Shown one piece after another: positions 47,670-57,352 of a stretch of DNA of 64,000 nt. Within the stretch, counting starts at the first letter, position 1. Every line of letters starts with the position of its first letter. The stretch spans positions 1,178,001 to 1,242,000 of the forward strand of contig JAQJDB010000006.1 in the NCBI GenBank assembly GCA_032139905.1, written 5' to 3'. Position numbers and translations under genes: made by a program. The notes beneath the pieces were generated by a model. That model made no database searches. It had not been told where the DNA came from and worked only from the letters and a program-made list of their open reading frames with translations. This DNA comes from Nitrospira sp. MA-1. GTDB lineage: Bacteria > Nitrospirota > Nitrospiria > Nitrospirales > UBA8639.

Positions 47670-48101
47670 CTATTCCCAACCAATCGAATCGTAACCTCGT
47701 TCCGAAAGACATCGGTTGACGAACGCCTGGTGGGCTGGTGTGGGTTGCGAAGCCTGGAATAAGCCACGAATAAAGCCAATGGTCGCACCTGTCGCGGCAC
47801 CTATGGCTGCTCCAATACCCACTCCTCCTCGAAGGGCGCCACTGACTGCTCCGACGGCACCCCCTGCTCCCGCCCCAACGGCAGTATTCCCGGCCACTGT
47901 CGAGGCTTCGTGTTCTGGGACATAATCCTCTGCAAGCTGTTTGCATTCCTCAATGTCCTGTTCAGCTCGATCGGGGCCAACTTGTTGAAGATGATCGTTG
48001 GGATAGAGGACCGGGCGAGGGCCAGAACACCCAAAGCCTAGAATGCAGACACTAGAGATGCTAAGAGAGACAATAAAGGACTGAAAATGGGAATGGGGCA
48101 T
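47670..48101 (-). CDS. Glycine-zipper lipoprotein
   Basis: 143-residue precursor with lipobox GFGC at about residue 25. A long Gly/Ala helix (AVGAGAGGAVGAVSG..., 75-115) holds many GxxxG steps, as in the glycine-zipper/YmgG/SlyB-like outer-membrane lipoproteins. AGGAG lies 8 bases before the ATG at 48101. Probable envelope integrity or stress protein. Confidence 0.82.
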   Translation of the reverse strand: MPHSHFQSFIVSLSISSVCILGFGCSGPRPVLYPNDHLQQVGPDRAEQDIEECKQLAEDYVPEHEASTVAGNTAVGAGAGGAVGAVSGALRGGVGIGAAIGAATGATIGFIRGLFQASQPTPAHQAFVNRCLSERGYDSIGWE

Positions 48102-48135
48102 GCTCTGTGCTCCTTTAATATAGGAAATCGTGTGT

Positions 48136-48960
48136 TTAATGAGAGAGGGTGTTTGGTGGCCGAACAAATCTGGCGCTTAGACGCATGAGCCATTTTTTAG
48201 GAATGAATGGAGTGATCCAGTGTGTTGCCAGTCCTTGCCACCCAATAGTCACGAGGGATTGCTTGGATTTTAGGGCCTTTAATGATTTTTGTACGACGTC
48301 CCGTGGAGTGTGAGGGGAAGCCATGTGGCGTGGACAATGTCCTGCCGTTTTATGGAAATCGGTTTCGGTATAGCCGGGACAGCACACCTGGATGGTCACC
48401 CCCCTTTCCCTGGCCTCCATCGCCACGGCTTCAGAAAAAGATATGATAAAGGCTTTGGTGGCGGCATATTCCGCCATATAGGGAATTGGGAAAAATCCTG
48501 CTACGGACGCCACATTGATAATTGCACCCTGCCGTCGATTCATCATATCGGGTAGGAAGAGTCTTGTGCTTTCTGTGGTCACATGGATATGGACCTGTAG
48601 CATGTCTTGAATAGTTGGGAGTGACATGTCTGCAAATAAACTATACAGGCCAAAACCGGCATTGTTGACAAGCAATGACACATGAGGCCGAAATGATTGA
48701 GCCAAACTGTAAAGGATTTCCGCCGCGTGAGGTCTGGCCAAATCCAGTGTTTCTGTCCAGACCTGAATAGAAGTGGTCTGTTGAATCTCCTTGGATAATT
48801 CAAGTAGACGGTTTTGGTCCCGGGCAACCAAAAGAAGGTCAAAACCTTGAGTTGCTAAGGCTCTGGCATATTCGGCTCCAATCCCTCGTGAAGCTCCTGT
48901 GATGACAGCAAATGGCGTGATATTTTCCATGGAAAAAATCTGAATAAATCGTTCAACCAT
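48136..48960 (-). CDS. Short-chain dehydrogenase/reductase
   Basis: 274 residues with Rossmann motif TGASRGIG (21-28), NNAGFG, the Ser of NVASVAG and YxxxK (YAATK): full SDR catalytic set. The C-terminal CCPGYTETDFH is typical of classical SDRs of the DltE/YqjQ type. Its substrate is unknown. Starts at ATG 48960 or the internal ATG 48930. Confidence 0.88.
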   Translation of the reverse strand: MVERFIQIFSMENITPFAVITGASRGIGAEYARALATQGFDLLLVARDQNRLLELSKEIQQTTSIQVWTETLDLARPHAAEILYSLAQSFRPHVSLLVNNAGFGLYSLFADMSLPTIQDMLQVHIHVTTESTRLFLPDMMNRRQGAIINVASVAGFFPIPYMAEYAATKAFIISFSEAVAMEARERGVTIQVCCPGYTETDFHKTAGHCPRHMASPHTPRDVVQKSLKALKSKQSLVTIGWQGLATHWITPFIPKKWLMRLSARFVRPPNTLSH

Positions 48961-49118
48961 AAAAGGCTTTCTTCCTACAGGTCAACTCTGGATTGAATGT
49001 TAAGCGCTGAGCATAAAAAAGTCGTTATGGGTTTTAAACAAAGCATGATCATGAAATAAGCCGGAAATTATTAAGAATTATCGAGGATGTGCCGAATAAA
49101 ACCGGTATGCGCCGATCA

Positions 49119-49178
49119 ATCGGTTATTTGAAGCCGATTGCCTGAATTCACCACAAACCAGAGGACTCGATAACCGAT
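49119..49178 (+). promoter_or_regulatory. Inverted repeat ending at the start codon of the second BrxD-like locus
   Basis: ATCGGTTAT (49119-49127) is the perfect complement of ATAACCGAT (49170-49178), which directly abuts the ATG at 49179. Folding would sequester the region between GAGGA (49161) and the start. Could be a translation control or an operator; chance not excluded. Confidence 0.35.
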
Positions 49179-50072
49179 ATGAGTGCCGACGGAATTGACA
49201 ATAGGTTGAAAGCCTGCGGGTCGAGCTCGGCGATTGGTGTGCTTGAGTTGCCTGATGCCGCCACACCATCAAAGGCTGTCATAAAAAACGTCAATTTAGA
49301 GCAGGCCCTGGCTGATATTGAAGAACAAGCCGGAGGATTAGTAAAGACGACAAAGCAGGTGATGGCCTCGTTTAAAAAAATTAAAGATGCCGCAAAAGTG
49401 GGGGATTTGATCAATCTTCGAAAATTATTAGAGGAAGGGAAAGAGGTGACGCTGAGTTTGGGTTGTGACTTTGTGAAAACCCAGGAACGTCTGAACTTTG
49501 ATGAAGCCGGGTACCTGGAGGGCAAAGCGTTTCGCCAGGAACTTCTCACGACTGCACAGCAAATGGGTGTCAATCTCTATGAACACGATGGGTATTTGTT
49601 TTCCTATCCAGTCTTATTGCGCATACTTCATAAAGAACGGGCGGTCGCCATTGACCGAATGCGGGAAAATCGGCTTCGTCCTTCGGTCTTAGTCAAACGA
49701 TTAAAGGAAGTTCAAAATAAACCCCTTCGATTTAAACCACAAACGTTTCTCGAGATGGTTTTTACGGCCTATTCCATCGTGGTGGCGGGCCGAGGGAAGC
49801 ATCTCATTGGTAAAGGAACGGTGATTCCACTTTTGGAACTCTATCAACTTCTTACGCTCCTTCCTTGGCAGGCCAGTGAATACACGAGACAAGAATTTGG
49901 GCGGGACGTCTATTTACTGGATAAAAGTGGAACCATTACCACCAAAAACAATCATCGGGCAAACTTTCATGCGAGTACCGGGGTGCGGGATGCCACCAAG
50001 ACGTTAACCGTGATTGCGCAAGGGGGACGGGAGAAAACTTATTATGGAATTTCCTTTGTCCAGGCGGGATAA
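49179..50072 (+). CDS. Uncharacterised accessory protein of the second BrxD-like locus
   Basis: 297 residues, soluble, no signal. Helical N-terminus (about 40-110; a charged region likely coiled coil). A C-terminal part with TFLEMVFTAYSIV (about 189-201), IPLLELYQLLTLLP (about 213-226), EFGRDVYLLDKSG (about 235-247) and a terminal beta-hairpin REKTYYGISFV. The sequence is similar in my memory to proteins encoded next to BrxD-like ATPases elsewhere, but I cannot name a Pfam family. The BrxD-like B gene follows at 81 bp. A role as adaptor or cofactor of the ATPases is inferred from position only. Confidence 0.6.
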   Translation: MSADGIDNRLKACGSSSAIGVLELPDAATPSKAVIKNVNLEQALADIEEQAGGLVKTTKQVMASFKKIKDAAKVGDLINLRKLLEEGKEVTLSLGCDFVKTQERLNFDEAGYLEGKAFRQELLTTAQQMGVNLYEHDGYLFSYPVLLRILHKERAVAIDRMRENRLRPSVLVKRLKEVQNKPLRFKPQTFLEMVFTAYSIVVAGRGKHLIGKGTVIPLLELYQLLTLLPWQASEYTRQEFGRDVYLLDKSGTITTKNNHRANFHASTGVRDATKTLTVIAQGGREKTYYGISFVQAG

Positions 50073-50152
50073 GCGGGTCGGGATGGTATTTAAGTTTCCC
50101 TAGGGTGAGCCGAGAAGACGAACTAGATTAACAGGATATTGAGGAAAAATTT

Positions 50153-52429
50153 ATGTCTCCACAGGAATGGTTGAACGTTCTGAAATCCGCCTATCTCCAA
50201 GGGTTTATTCGTCGGGGAGGATCGGCCGTCAAATTTGCGGTGGTGGAGGAGGCTCAGAACACCAAGTCTGTGAGCATGGAGGTGGGGGACCTGTCACGAG
50301 AGCAGGGCTTTGTCACGATTCACGCAGATTCTTGTTGTACGAAAGTTCAACTCATTGATCTTCTGTTTAAGGAAATGGCCAGACAAATCGATTGGGATGC
50401 CTTGGCATTTGAATATGTCCAAAAGCTGTTTCGAGAACATCAATGGAAGATTCCTGAACGGAGGGAGGAATGTTGCTGGTCTTCTGTTGCCACTCTCAAT
50501 AGTTGCGATGAATCCATGATGAAGCGAGAAATGAATGCCTGGTTGGAAGGGGCCTTGTTTCAGGATTTTCACATGAGTCGGGAATTTCGATTGGCCATGA
50601 TTCAGTTGTGCTTAGCCCAGCTGGAATTACCTGACAGTCCGTCTAAAGAGCCGGCAGCGATCAGGGCCTGGCTTCGAGGCGAACTGAAGCAAATGGCTAC
50701 TCTCAAAAAGTTATTAATATTTGAAAAGGTCACCCGCAGTAATGCGCGTGACCTCATTGCGTCCTTGTCCCATTGGACCCGCCTGGCGGGAAAACCCGGT
50801 ATGGTTCTGACCATCGATATTTCAGCCTTTACAGGCGGGAAGGATGTCGGGGCCAACTCTTTGAATTATTCGCCCTCTGCGGTCATGGATGCCTATGAAA
50901 TGCTGAGACAATTCATTGATGGCAGTGATGAAATCGAAGGGTTGTTGGTCGTGGTTGTCACCTCACAAGCCTTTCTCTCGGATCAACGGGTGGGGCTGAA
51001 TCGGTATGAAGCCTTAAAGCTTCGAATCTGGGATGATGTCCGGGATAAAACCCGTCAAAATCCTTTTGCGCCCATGGTCAGACTGACCGACCAGACCGAA
51101 AAATTTACCCAGGGCAGTCTCCTGGCAAGAGTGGGAAGCCGAAAAGAAGATGTACAGCATCAACGGGTCATTGAATCCTTGCGGGCGGGTGTACCGAGTC
51201 CGGGCGTCGTCAAGGCGTTAGGCTGTCCACAACCGATGGTCAAATCCAAATTTCAACAGATGTTACAGGATGCCCAGGCCAGCATACATAAGGGTTGGAC
51301 TACAAAAGGGATGTTGATTGAAGGAGGATTTGGAACGGGAAAATCCCACCTACTGGAATCCTTAAGCCACATGGCCTTGGATTCCAGATTTGTATGTAGC
51401 AAGGTCGTGATCAGTAAGGAAACACCTCTGTATAGTCCCGCATTGATGTTTCGATCTGCCATTGAGTCTGCTGAAATCCCCGAAAAGCGAGGAGATGTCT
51501 TGGCGGAGGTGGCAGCAGATTTGAATTTCAAGAGTCCTCAGTATGCAAATTTTTACGAATGGGTGCATCGTCAAGGCGGGGAAATTGATGGGCGCTTTGC
51601 TGCCACGGTATTTTTGTACGAACGCATGGTCAATGACCCGGAACTCAGTCATCGGATCATTCGGTTTTGGGCAGGGGACCCCTTGACCGATGCTGAAATC
51701 AAGCGATATCTCAAATCCTGCGATGCCAATGTCTCTTATCGATTTGAACGGGTCTCGCCAATGGAGATGGCGTTGCAACGGTTTAAATTTGTTTCACGAC
51801 TCATGATTGCGGCTGGATATTCTGGTTGGATTTTACTGATCGACGAAGCGGAAATTATTGGACGGTACTCCTTTAAGCAGCGAGCCCAATCCTATGCGGA
51901 ATTAGCCAGGTGGCTGGGTAGACTGGAAGCTTCCAGCTTTGCGGATCTTGGCTATAAATCCGGATTGGCGGCGGTGATGGCGCTAACCGATGATTTTCAA
52001 AGTGCGATTCTGGATGAAAAAGGTGATCGGGAAAAAGTGCCAGAAAAACTGCGTGAAACAGGATCAGAAACCGATTTAGTGCTGTCCCGCCAAGCGGAAC
52101 AGGGCATGCGACTCATCGAATGCGAGCGCATACCCTTGGTTGGTCCCTATGATCAGCTGGTGGAGGAAATCTACCATAAAATTCGTTCCATTCATGGTGC
52201 GGCGTATGGGTGGGAACCACCTCAGGTCCCCACGATTGAGCGGTTATCCAGCACCCGGATGCGTGAATATGTCAAAGGTTGGATTACCGAATGGGATTTA
52301 ACGCGTCTTGATCCAACACAAAAAGTCGAAATTGAACTAACGGAAATTCGACAAGATTATTCAGAAGATCGTGAATTAGAAGGTGATCAGGAAGGTATGC
52401 TTCACCCGGCACTCTCCGAGTCCATTTAA
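50153..52429 (+). CDS. BrxD/DUF2791-like ATP-binding protein, paralogue B
   Basis: 758 residues, same layout as A without the N-terminal extension. Residues about 5-310: degenerate module with GGSAVKF (about 22-28) instead of a P-loop and a Walker-B-like MVLTIDIS (no Glu). Residues about 340-740: intact BrxD domain with RAGVPSPGVVKALGC, Walker A GGFGTGKS (391-398), VISKETPLY, Walker B ILLIDEAE (560-567) followed by IIGRYSFKQRAQSY, and the end motif STRMREYVKGWITEWD. Expected to bind and hydrolyse ATP. It follows the accessory gene and is followed by paralogue C, all on the + strand. Confidence 0.85.
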   Translation: MSPQEWLNVLKSAYLQGFIRRGGSAVKFAVVEEAQNTKSVSMEVGDLSREQGFVTIHADSCCTKVQLIDLLFKEMARQIDWDALAFEYVQKLFREHQWKIPERREECCWSSVATLNSCDESMMKREMNAWLEGALFQDFHMSREFRLAMIQLCLAQLELPDSPSKEPAAIRAWLRGELKQMATLKKLLIFEKVTRSNARDLIASLSHWTRLAGKPGMVLTIDISAFTGGKDVGANSLNYSPSAVMDAYEMLRQFIDGSDEIEGLLVVVVTSQAFLSDQRVGLNRYEALKLRIWDDVRDKTRQNPFAPMVRLTDQTEKFTQGSLLARVGSRKEDVQHQRVIESLRAGVPSPGVVKALGCPQPMVKSKFQQMLQDAQASIHKGWTTKGMLIEGGFGTGKSHLLESLSHMALDSRFVCSKVVISKETPLYSPALMFRSAIESAEIPEKRGDVLAEVAADLNFKSPQYANFYEWVHRQGGEIDGRFAATVFLYERMVNDPELSHRIIRFWAGDPLTDAEIKRYLKSCDANVSYRFERVSPMEMALQRFKFVSRLMIAAGYSGWILLIDEAEIIGRYSFKQRAQSYAELARWLGRLEASSFADLGYKSGLAAVMALTDDFQSAILDEKGDREKVPEKLRETGSETDLVLSRQAEQGMRLIECERIPLVGPYDQLVEEIYHKIRSIHGAAYGWEPPQVPTIERLSSTRMREYVKGWITEWDLTRLDPTQKVEIELTEIRQDYSEDRELEGDQEGMLHPALSESI

Positions 52430-52437
52430 TCTGGGGT

Positions 52438-52533
52438 TTGACCAAAATCGCCGTCATCAGGATTTTTGAATATGACGAGCAAGGTGTTCAAATCGAAATT
52501 TTTGAGGACGGAGAACACGTTTCTTCATCATAG
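52438..52533 (+). CDS. Possible microprotein between BrxD-like B and C
   Basis: 31 codons from a TTG, starting 8 bases after the stop of B. The product (KIAVIRIFEYDEQGVQIEIF...) alternates hydrophobic and charged residues like a genuine beta-hairpin, unlike typical chance ORFs. No strong ribosome binding site. Could be a real small gene, a remnant of a longer one, or chance. Confidence 0.25.
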   Translation: MTKIAVIRIFEYDEQGVQIEIFEDGEHVSSS

Positions 52534-52610
52534 ATCTTGGTCTTCTCCTCAGCCTGTAAAAACCAACCCGCGTTCGCATGTGACTTTCTAACCTGTGAAG
52601 GAAACGACCA

Positions 52611-54935
52611 ATGGAGTTACGGCCTCAAGAATGGTTTCATACACTTCGGCAAGAATACCTTCAACGATTTATTGGGCAAGGAGGCTCATCGGTCAAGTTT
52701 GTGGTGACAGACTCTGATCGGGATAGAGTAGACATCCAAAATCAATTGGCGGTCTTGGCTCAGCAGGAAGGGTATGCGTGCATTTCGGTTGATGCCAAAG
52801 ACACCAAAATTCATATGATGGATAAGTTCTTTCATCAAATTGCTCGGCGAATTCCATGGGATGACCTGGCTTCACAATTCGTTCGGCGACTTCTTCAAGA
52901 AAATGGGTACCAAATCCCGGAGAACAAAGAAGAGTTTTGCATGGCTGGAGTCGCCCGGATGAATGAAAGGGCGGAACCCTTATTGCGACGAGATTTAAAT
53001 AGTTGGTTAGAGCGGGCCATCTATCGAGATACGCAGATGTGCCAGGAATTTCGTATGGCCATGATCCGATTGTGTTTGGGCCAAATGGACTCTGGCTCGG
53101 AAGTCCCCTTTATGACCGAACCGGTTAAGTCCTGGCTGGGCGGGGAGATTCGTCAGATTTCAGCTCTCAAAGAAGCCCTTATTTTTCAGAAAATTAATCG
53201 GACGAATGCTCGATATATGTTTGTTTCGTTATGCCGTTGGTTACGATTAGTAGGAAGAACAGGGTTAGTCGTGTCCCTGGACTTGAGTCGATGTTTGCTC
53301 AGTAAGAAACCGGACTCTCCTGAAGGCTTATATTATGGCGTTTCAGCCACGTTAGATGCCTACGAAATGCTTCGCCAGTTTATTGATGGGACGGATGAAT
53401 TGGAAAGTTTTCTGCTGGTGGTCCACGTACCGCAAGAATTTCTGACAGATGAGCGTCGGGGGCTCAATCGGTATGAGGCGCTGAAGTTGCGTATTTGGGA
53501 CGAAGTCCGTGATCGTCAATACCAAAACCCATTAGGGGCTTTGATTCGTGTGGGATCTCAACAGCCCGGGGACGCCCACGATACCGGAAAGAGGGAATAC
53601 ACTGATCGGCCTGCCATGGCCAATGGTGATGTTGGACATCAACGCGCCATGGAAGCCTTGCGATCCGGGGTGCCGAATCGTGATGTGGTGCAGGTACTTG
53701 GAAGCCACCAACCGGACCTGGAGGGAAAATTCAGACGGCTGATTCAACAGATGGAGGCAAACGTTCCTCATGAAATGCCTACAAAGGGTATCGTGATTGA
53801 AGGAGGGTTTGGGAGTGGAAAGTCCCATCTTCTTCATGCGTTGCAACAGGTGGCGCTGGAGCAGAACTTTGTCTGTAGTCCCATTGTAATCAGTAAGGAA
53901 ACTCCATTGTACAATGGAGTGCCCTTCTTTCGTGCAGCCATGAACAATGCCGTTGTTCCCGGTAAACATGGCGATGCTCTAACCGAAATAGCCGGTGAAC
54001 TGAATTTCCAAAGCCCGCAGTATGCCGATTTATTTGATTGGGTGCATCGGAAGGACCGGGTCTGCGATTCCCGATTTGCTGCCAGCCTGTATCTCTATGA
54101 GCGAATGATCAATGATCCAGAGCTGAGTCATCGTATGATCCGGTATTGGTCAGGAGATCCTATAAGTAATAGCCAACTCAATAAATACCTTCAGGGGTGT
54201 CCGCCGGAAAACCCGTATGTGTTTAATAAAATGTCCAGTCAGGATTTGGCCTTGGACCGGTTTCAATTTGTTTCGCGCTTGATGGTCGCTGCCGGCTATA
54301 AAGGGTGGATCCTGTTAATTGATGAAGCGGAGATCATTGGTCGGTATTCCTTTAAGCAACGGACTAAGTCTTATATGGAGGTGGCGCGGTGGATGGGGGT
54401 GCTAGCCGATCATTCCTGTCCGGCTATTGGGGCCATTGTGGCTTTGACCGATGATTTTCAAAGTGTGGTCTTGGAAGAAAAACAGGATTCTCAGAAAATT
54501 GAGCAGATGTGTCAGGAGGAATCGACGGATGAAGCTCATATGCAAGCCTTGCAGGCGGTCCAGGGTATCCGGCTTATTGAACAGGAGGGCGAACCATTAG
54601 TTCGTCCCTATGAATCAATGGTAGATGCGTTATATGAGCGGCTTCGGACGCTTCATGGGTCCGCCTATAGCTGGACACCGCCACCCGTTTCCGCTGTAGA
54701 AAAATTATCCAGTACCCGGATGCGCGAGTATGTGCGAGGGTGGATTACCGAATGGGACTTGCGACGATTGTACCCTGATGCCCAGTTGGACATTGAAATT
54801 CTTGATGTGCGGCAAACGTATGACGAGGATCAGGAACTGGAGCCCAGTATGGGTGATGACACTGACCCTAGAAAGATATCAGAGTCTGAAGAATGCTTGA
54901 TGGCAGTCGCCTTACAAAATCAAGCTCCCGTGTGA
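52611..54935 (+). CDS. BrxD/DUF2791-like ATP-binding protein, paralogue C
   Basis: 774 residues. N-terminal degenerate module (GGSSVKF about 25-31; Walker-B-like LVVSLDLS without Glu) followed by an intact BrxD domain: RSGVPNRDVVQVLGS, Walker A GGFGSGKS (398-405), VISKETPLY, Walker B ILLIDEAE (567-574) with IIGRYSFKQRTKSY, and STRMREYVRGWITEWD at the end. B and C are more like each other than either is like A in the Walker B region (IDEAEIIGRYSFKQR). AAGGA precedes the ATG. It is the last gene of the locus; a 650-base gap follows. Confidence 0.85.
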   Translation: MELRPQEWFHTLRQEYLQRFIGQGGSSVKFVVTDSDRDRVDIQNQLAVLAQQEGYACISVDAKDTKIHMMDKFFHQIARRIPWDDLASQFVRRLLQENGYQIPENKEEFCMAGVARMNERAEPLLRRDLNSWLERAIYRDTQMCQEFRMAMIRLCLGQMDSGSEVPFMTEPVKSWLGGEIRQISALKEALIFQKINRTNARYMFVSLCRWLRLVGRTGLVVSLDLSRCLLSKKPDSPEGLYYGVSATLDAYEMLRQFIDGTDELESFLLVVHVPQEFLTDERRGLNRYEALKLRIWDEVRDRQYQNPLGALIRVGSQQPGDAHDTGKREYTDRPAMANGDVGHQRAMEALRSGVPNRDVVQVLGSHQPDLEGKFRRLIQQMEANVPHEMPTKGIVIEGGFGSGKSHLLHALQQVALEQNFVCSPIVISKETPLYNGVPFFRAAMNNAVVPGKHGDALTEIAGELNFQSPQYADLFDWVHRKDRVCDSRFAASLYLYERMINDPELSHRMIRYWSGDPISNSQLNKYLQGCPPENPYVFNKMSSQDLALDRFQFVSRLMVAAGYKGWILLIDEAEIIGRYSFKQRTKSYMEVARWMGVLADHSCPAIGAIVALTDDFQSVVLEEKQDSQKIEQMCQEESTDEAHMQALQAVQGIRLIEQEGEPLVRPYESMVDALYERLRTLHGSAYSWTPPPVSAVEKLSSTRMREYVRGWITEWDLRRLYPDAQLDIEILDVRQTYDEDQELEPSMGDDTDPRKISESEECLMAVALQNQAPV

Positions 54936-55589
54936 GTAAGGGGGCCAGCCGGGAAGGGTCGACCGAAATGCGTAGCGGCCATCCTATCGTCGGGGAATGA
55001 GTGGCTTAATTTAGTAGCGTGAGGGTCGGATTGTCTTCCAATCGGCTGGCTTCTGCTTCGGTGGCATTCTTTGCGATGGATGTTAGCTCCCAGTGCAATA
55101 CCTCGTGAGCAATTTTACCCAATTGGGATTCCCTTCTTCCCCTCCATCCCTTCCAGACGTAATCAGGTCTGATTAGTTGACGTGCCAGTCAAGACTGGCG
55201 GTGCAAATTCCAAATTTTCACCGGGAACAATAGGATGGCAGTCCCAGGTTATTGGTGGAGAACGGTCATGATACAGGAGCCCAGATGAGACCCATCGGTG
55301 GCTTCTGATGTGCTTCCCCTCCTTTCCGCTCTCACATTGAAGGTACGGAATCATATCAATGATCGGATGTTAATGATTTGAACAGTTTGATCTACATATG
55401 GCGGCCGATTCAGGCGCAATCCCTTGGAAGAAATCGCAAGCCAACATTATCGGGGCCATGGAGTTGAGGGAAGGCTCAAAATTGGAGCGAGGCTCAATTT
55501 AGTTGGTAATGATCCGATAGCGTAAGGCAGAGGACCGCCCTCGAAGAGGGAGGGGTTTGAAAAGCCTGAATTGAGAATAGGAAAGACCT
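54936..55589. other. Long intergenic region after the BrxD-like locus
   Basis: About 650 bases without a convincing gene. Two small palindromes lie next to each other: AATCA-GGTC-TGATT (55161-55174) and GCCAGTC-AA-GACTGGC (55184-55199). Neither has a following T-tract. They might be protein-binding sites or a transcript end; nothing else recognised. Confidence 0.5.
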
Positions 55590-57332
55590 TTGTCTGTATC
55601 TGAGTTGACGCCTCGTAAAGAATTGCCATTGTCGGTTTTGAGACTGTGGCGCATCTGTGTGAACAGGATCATGGGAGCCATGGAGCTCTTACACCAGCAT
55701 ACGATTTTGCTGTTATCCGTGCTCTTTGGACTTTGCCTTATCGTGATTTATTTGCATATTTCCCAATTGAAATCTCAAATGGTGACGGTTATGGCCTTTC
55801 GGGGATCCGAGATCTATACCAGAGCGTTGAATGAGATGCGGATATGGTACACCGTCGAGGTTGTTCAACGTCTTCATGCTCAGGGAATCGAAGCCTCGGA
55901 AGGGTATCGAGACCATCAGGGCGAAATCCCTCTCCCTGCGACTCTAAGCCGGGATCTGGGTCGTCGATTGGTGGCCGGGCGACCAGGCGAACAATTGAAG
56001 TTAATGAGCCCCTATCCGTTTCAAAATAGAGTGAAATCAGGGGGACTTATGGATAGCTTCCAGGGAGAGGCCTGGGAATTTTTCACGCAACATCCTGATT
56101 CTGATGAGCCATTCTATCGGTTTGAACAAGTCGATGGGCGTGAGTCCCTCCGTTTTGCGAAAGCCGATCGAATGCAGAAGGAATGTGTGGAGTGTCATAA
56201 CAGACATCCGGATAGTCCGAAGCGTGATTGGCAGATCGGGCAAGTGGGCGGCTTGTTGGAGGTTGTCTATCCCATTAATTCGGTAGAGACAATCATGGGC
56301 ATGAGTTGGCTCGGAACTTATGGATTGATGGGGATGTTGGTCGTTATTTGGATGGGAGGATTCTGGTTAGTCGTCTTAAAGCTCGGACGGGTAGCAAGCG
56401 AATTGGAAGAGGAGGTTCGAGACCGAACCGGCGCGCTGCAAAGTGTCAACAAACATTTGGAATTAGAGATTCATGATCGCCAATTGGCCGAAGATACCCT
56501 TCGGCAGGCGAAAGATAATCTGGAAAAGCGAGTCCAGGAGCGAACGGGAAAGTTGGCTGCCTCAAATGCGGAACTCATTCGGGAGGTGGCAGAGCGGAAG
56601 CGGGCCGAGGAGGACATACGCAAACTCAATTCCCAGTTGGTTCAGCGTTCGGCGCAACTTGAGGCGAGTAATAAAGAACTTGAGGCATTTAGTTATTCGG
56701 TCTCGCATGACTTGCGGGCCCCCTTGCGGGGCATTGATGGGTTTAGCCAGGCGGTACTGGAAGACTATGATGAAAAGCTTGATGAGTCAGGGCGAAGTTA
56801 TTTGCGTCGGGTGCGGACTGCCAGTCAACGAATGTCTCAGCTAATAGATGCCATGCTCAATCTTGCCAGATTGACTCGGGCTGAAATTCATACACAGACC
56901 TTTGATATGAGCGCCGTAGTTCGGGGGATTCTTGACGACTTGCAGAAGGTGGAGCCGGACCGGCAGGTAGAATGTATTGTGGCCAATGATGTATTCGCCA
57001 CCGCTGATCCGCAATTACTCCGGGCGGTTCTAGAAAATTTGTTAGGTAACGCGTGGAAGTTTACCCAGCAACAAGCTCACCCTCGTATCGAATTCGGTTA
57101 TGGGCAATACAAAGGGCAGGCCGCCTACTTCGTCACCGACAATGGGGCGGGTTTTGATATGACCTATGTGCATAAACTCTTCGGGGCGTTTCAACGGCTT
57201 CATGCCTATACTGAATATCCGGGAGTGGGTGTGGGACTGGCGACGGTGCATCGGATAATTCAACGGCATGGCGGTCAGATTTGGGCAGAGGGAGTCGTAG
57301 GCAAGGGCGCAACCTTTCATTTTACGTTGTAA
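55590..57332 (+). CDS. Membrane histidine kinase with DUF3365/haem-c-type sensor domain
   Basis: 580 residues. Transmembrane helix 1 (about 38-56), an extracytoplasmic DUF3365 (Tll0287-like) domain with a c-type haem motif CVECH (199-203), transmembrane helix 2 (about 240-262), a long coiled coil (270-365), then HisKA with phospho-acceptor His373 ([12 protein letters not shown]), N-box [16 protein letters not shown] and [13 protein letters not shown] phytochrome-like kinase core. Likely senses redox state or a diatomic gas through the haem and passes phosphate to the response regulator encoded 20 bp downstream. The start is TTG with AGGAAAG upstream; ATG at 55671 is an alternative. Confidence 0.9.
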   Translation: MSVSELTPRKELPLSVLRLWRICVNRIMGAMELLHQHTILLLSVLFGLCLIVIYLHISQLKSQMVTVMAFRGSEIYTRALNEMRIWYTVEVVQRLHAQGIEASEGYRDHQGEIPLPATLSRDLGRRLVAGRPGEQLKLMSPYPFQNRVKSGGLMDSFQGEAWEFFTQHPDSDEPFYRFEQVDGRESLRFAKADRMQKECVECHNRHPDSPKRDWQIGQVGGLLEVVYPINSVETIMGMSWLGTYGLMGMLVVIWMGGFWLVVLKLGRVASELEEEVRDRTGALQSVNKHLELEIHDRQLAEDTLRQAKDNLEKRVQERTGKLAASNAELIREVAERKRAEEDIRKLNSQLVQRSAQLEASNKELEAFSYSVSHDLRAPLRGIDGFSQAVLEDYDEKLDESGRSYLRRVRTASQRMSQLIDAMLNLARLTRAEIHTQTFDMSAVVRGILDDLQKVEPDRQVECIVANDVFATADPQLLRAVLENLLGNAWKFTQQQAHPRIEFGYGQYKGQAAYFVTDNGAGFDMTYVHKLFGAFQRLHAYTEYPGVGVGLATVHRIIQRHGGQIWAEGVVGKGATFHFTL

Positions 57333-57352
57333 GGGAAACGAAGGAGGAGACG

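Noticed and set aside
15108-54935. Calling the three ATPase genes a BREX system
   Set aside because: Only BrxD-like proteins are present; no PglX, PglZ, BrxC-size ATPase, BrxL or helicase is encoded in the window.
55161-55199. Adjacent small palindromes as a terminator or attachment site
   Set aside because: Loops of two to four bases and stems of five to seven bases are within chance; no T-tract and no integrase nearby.
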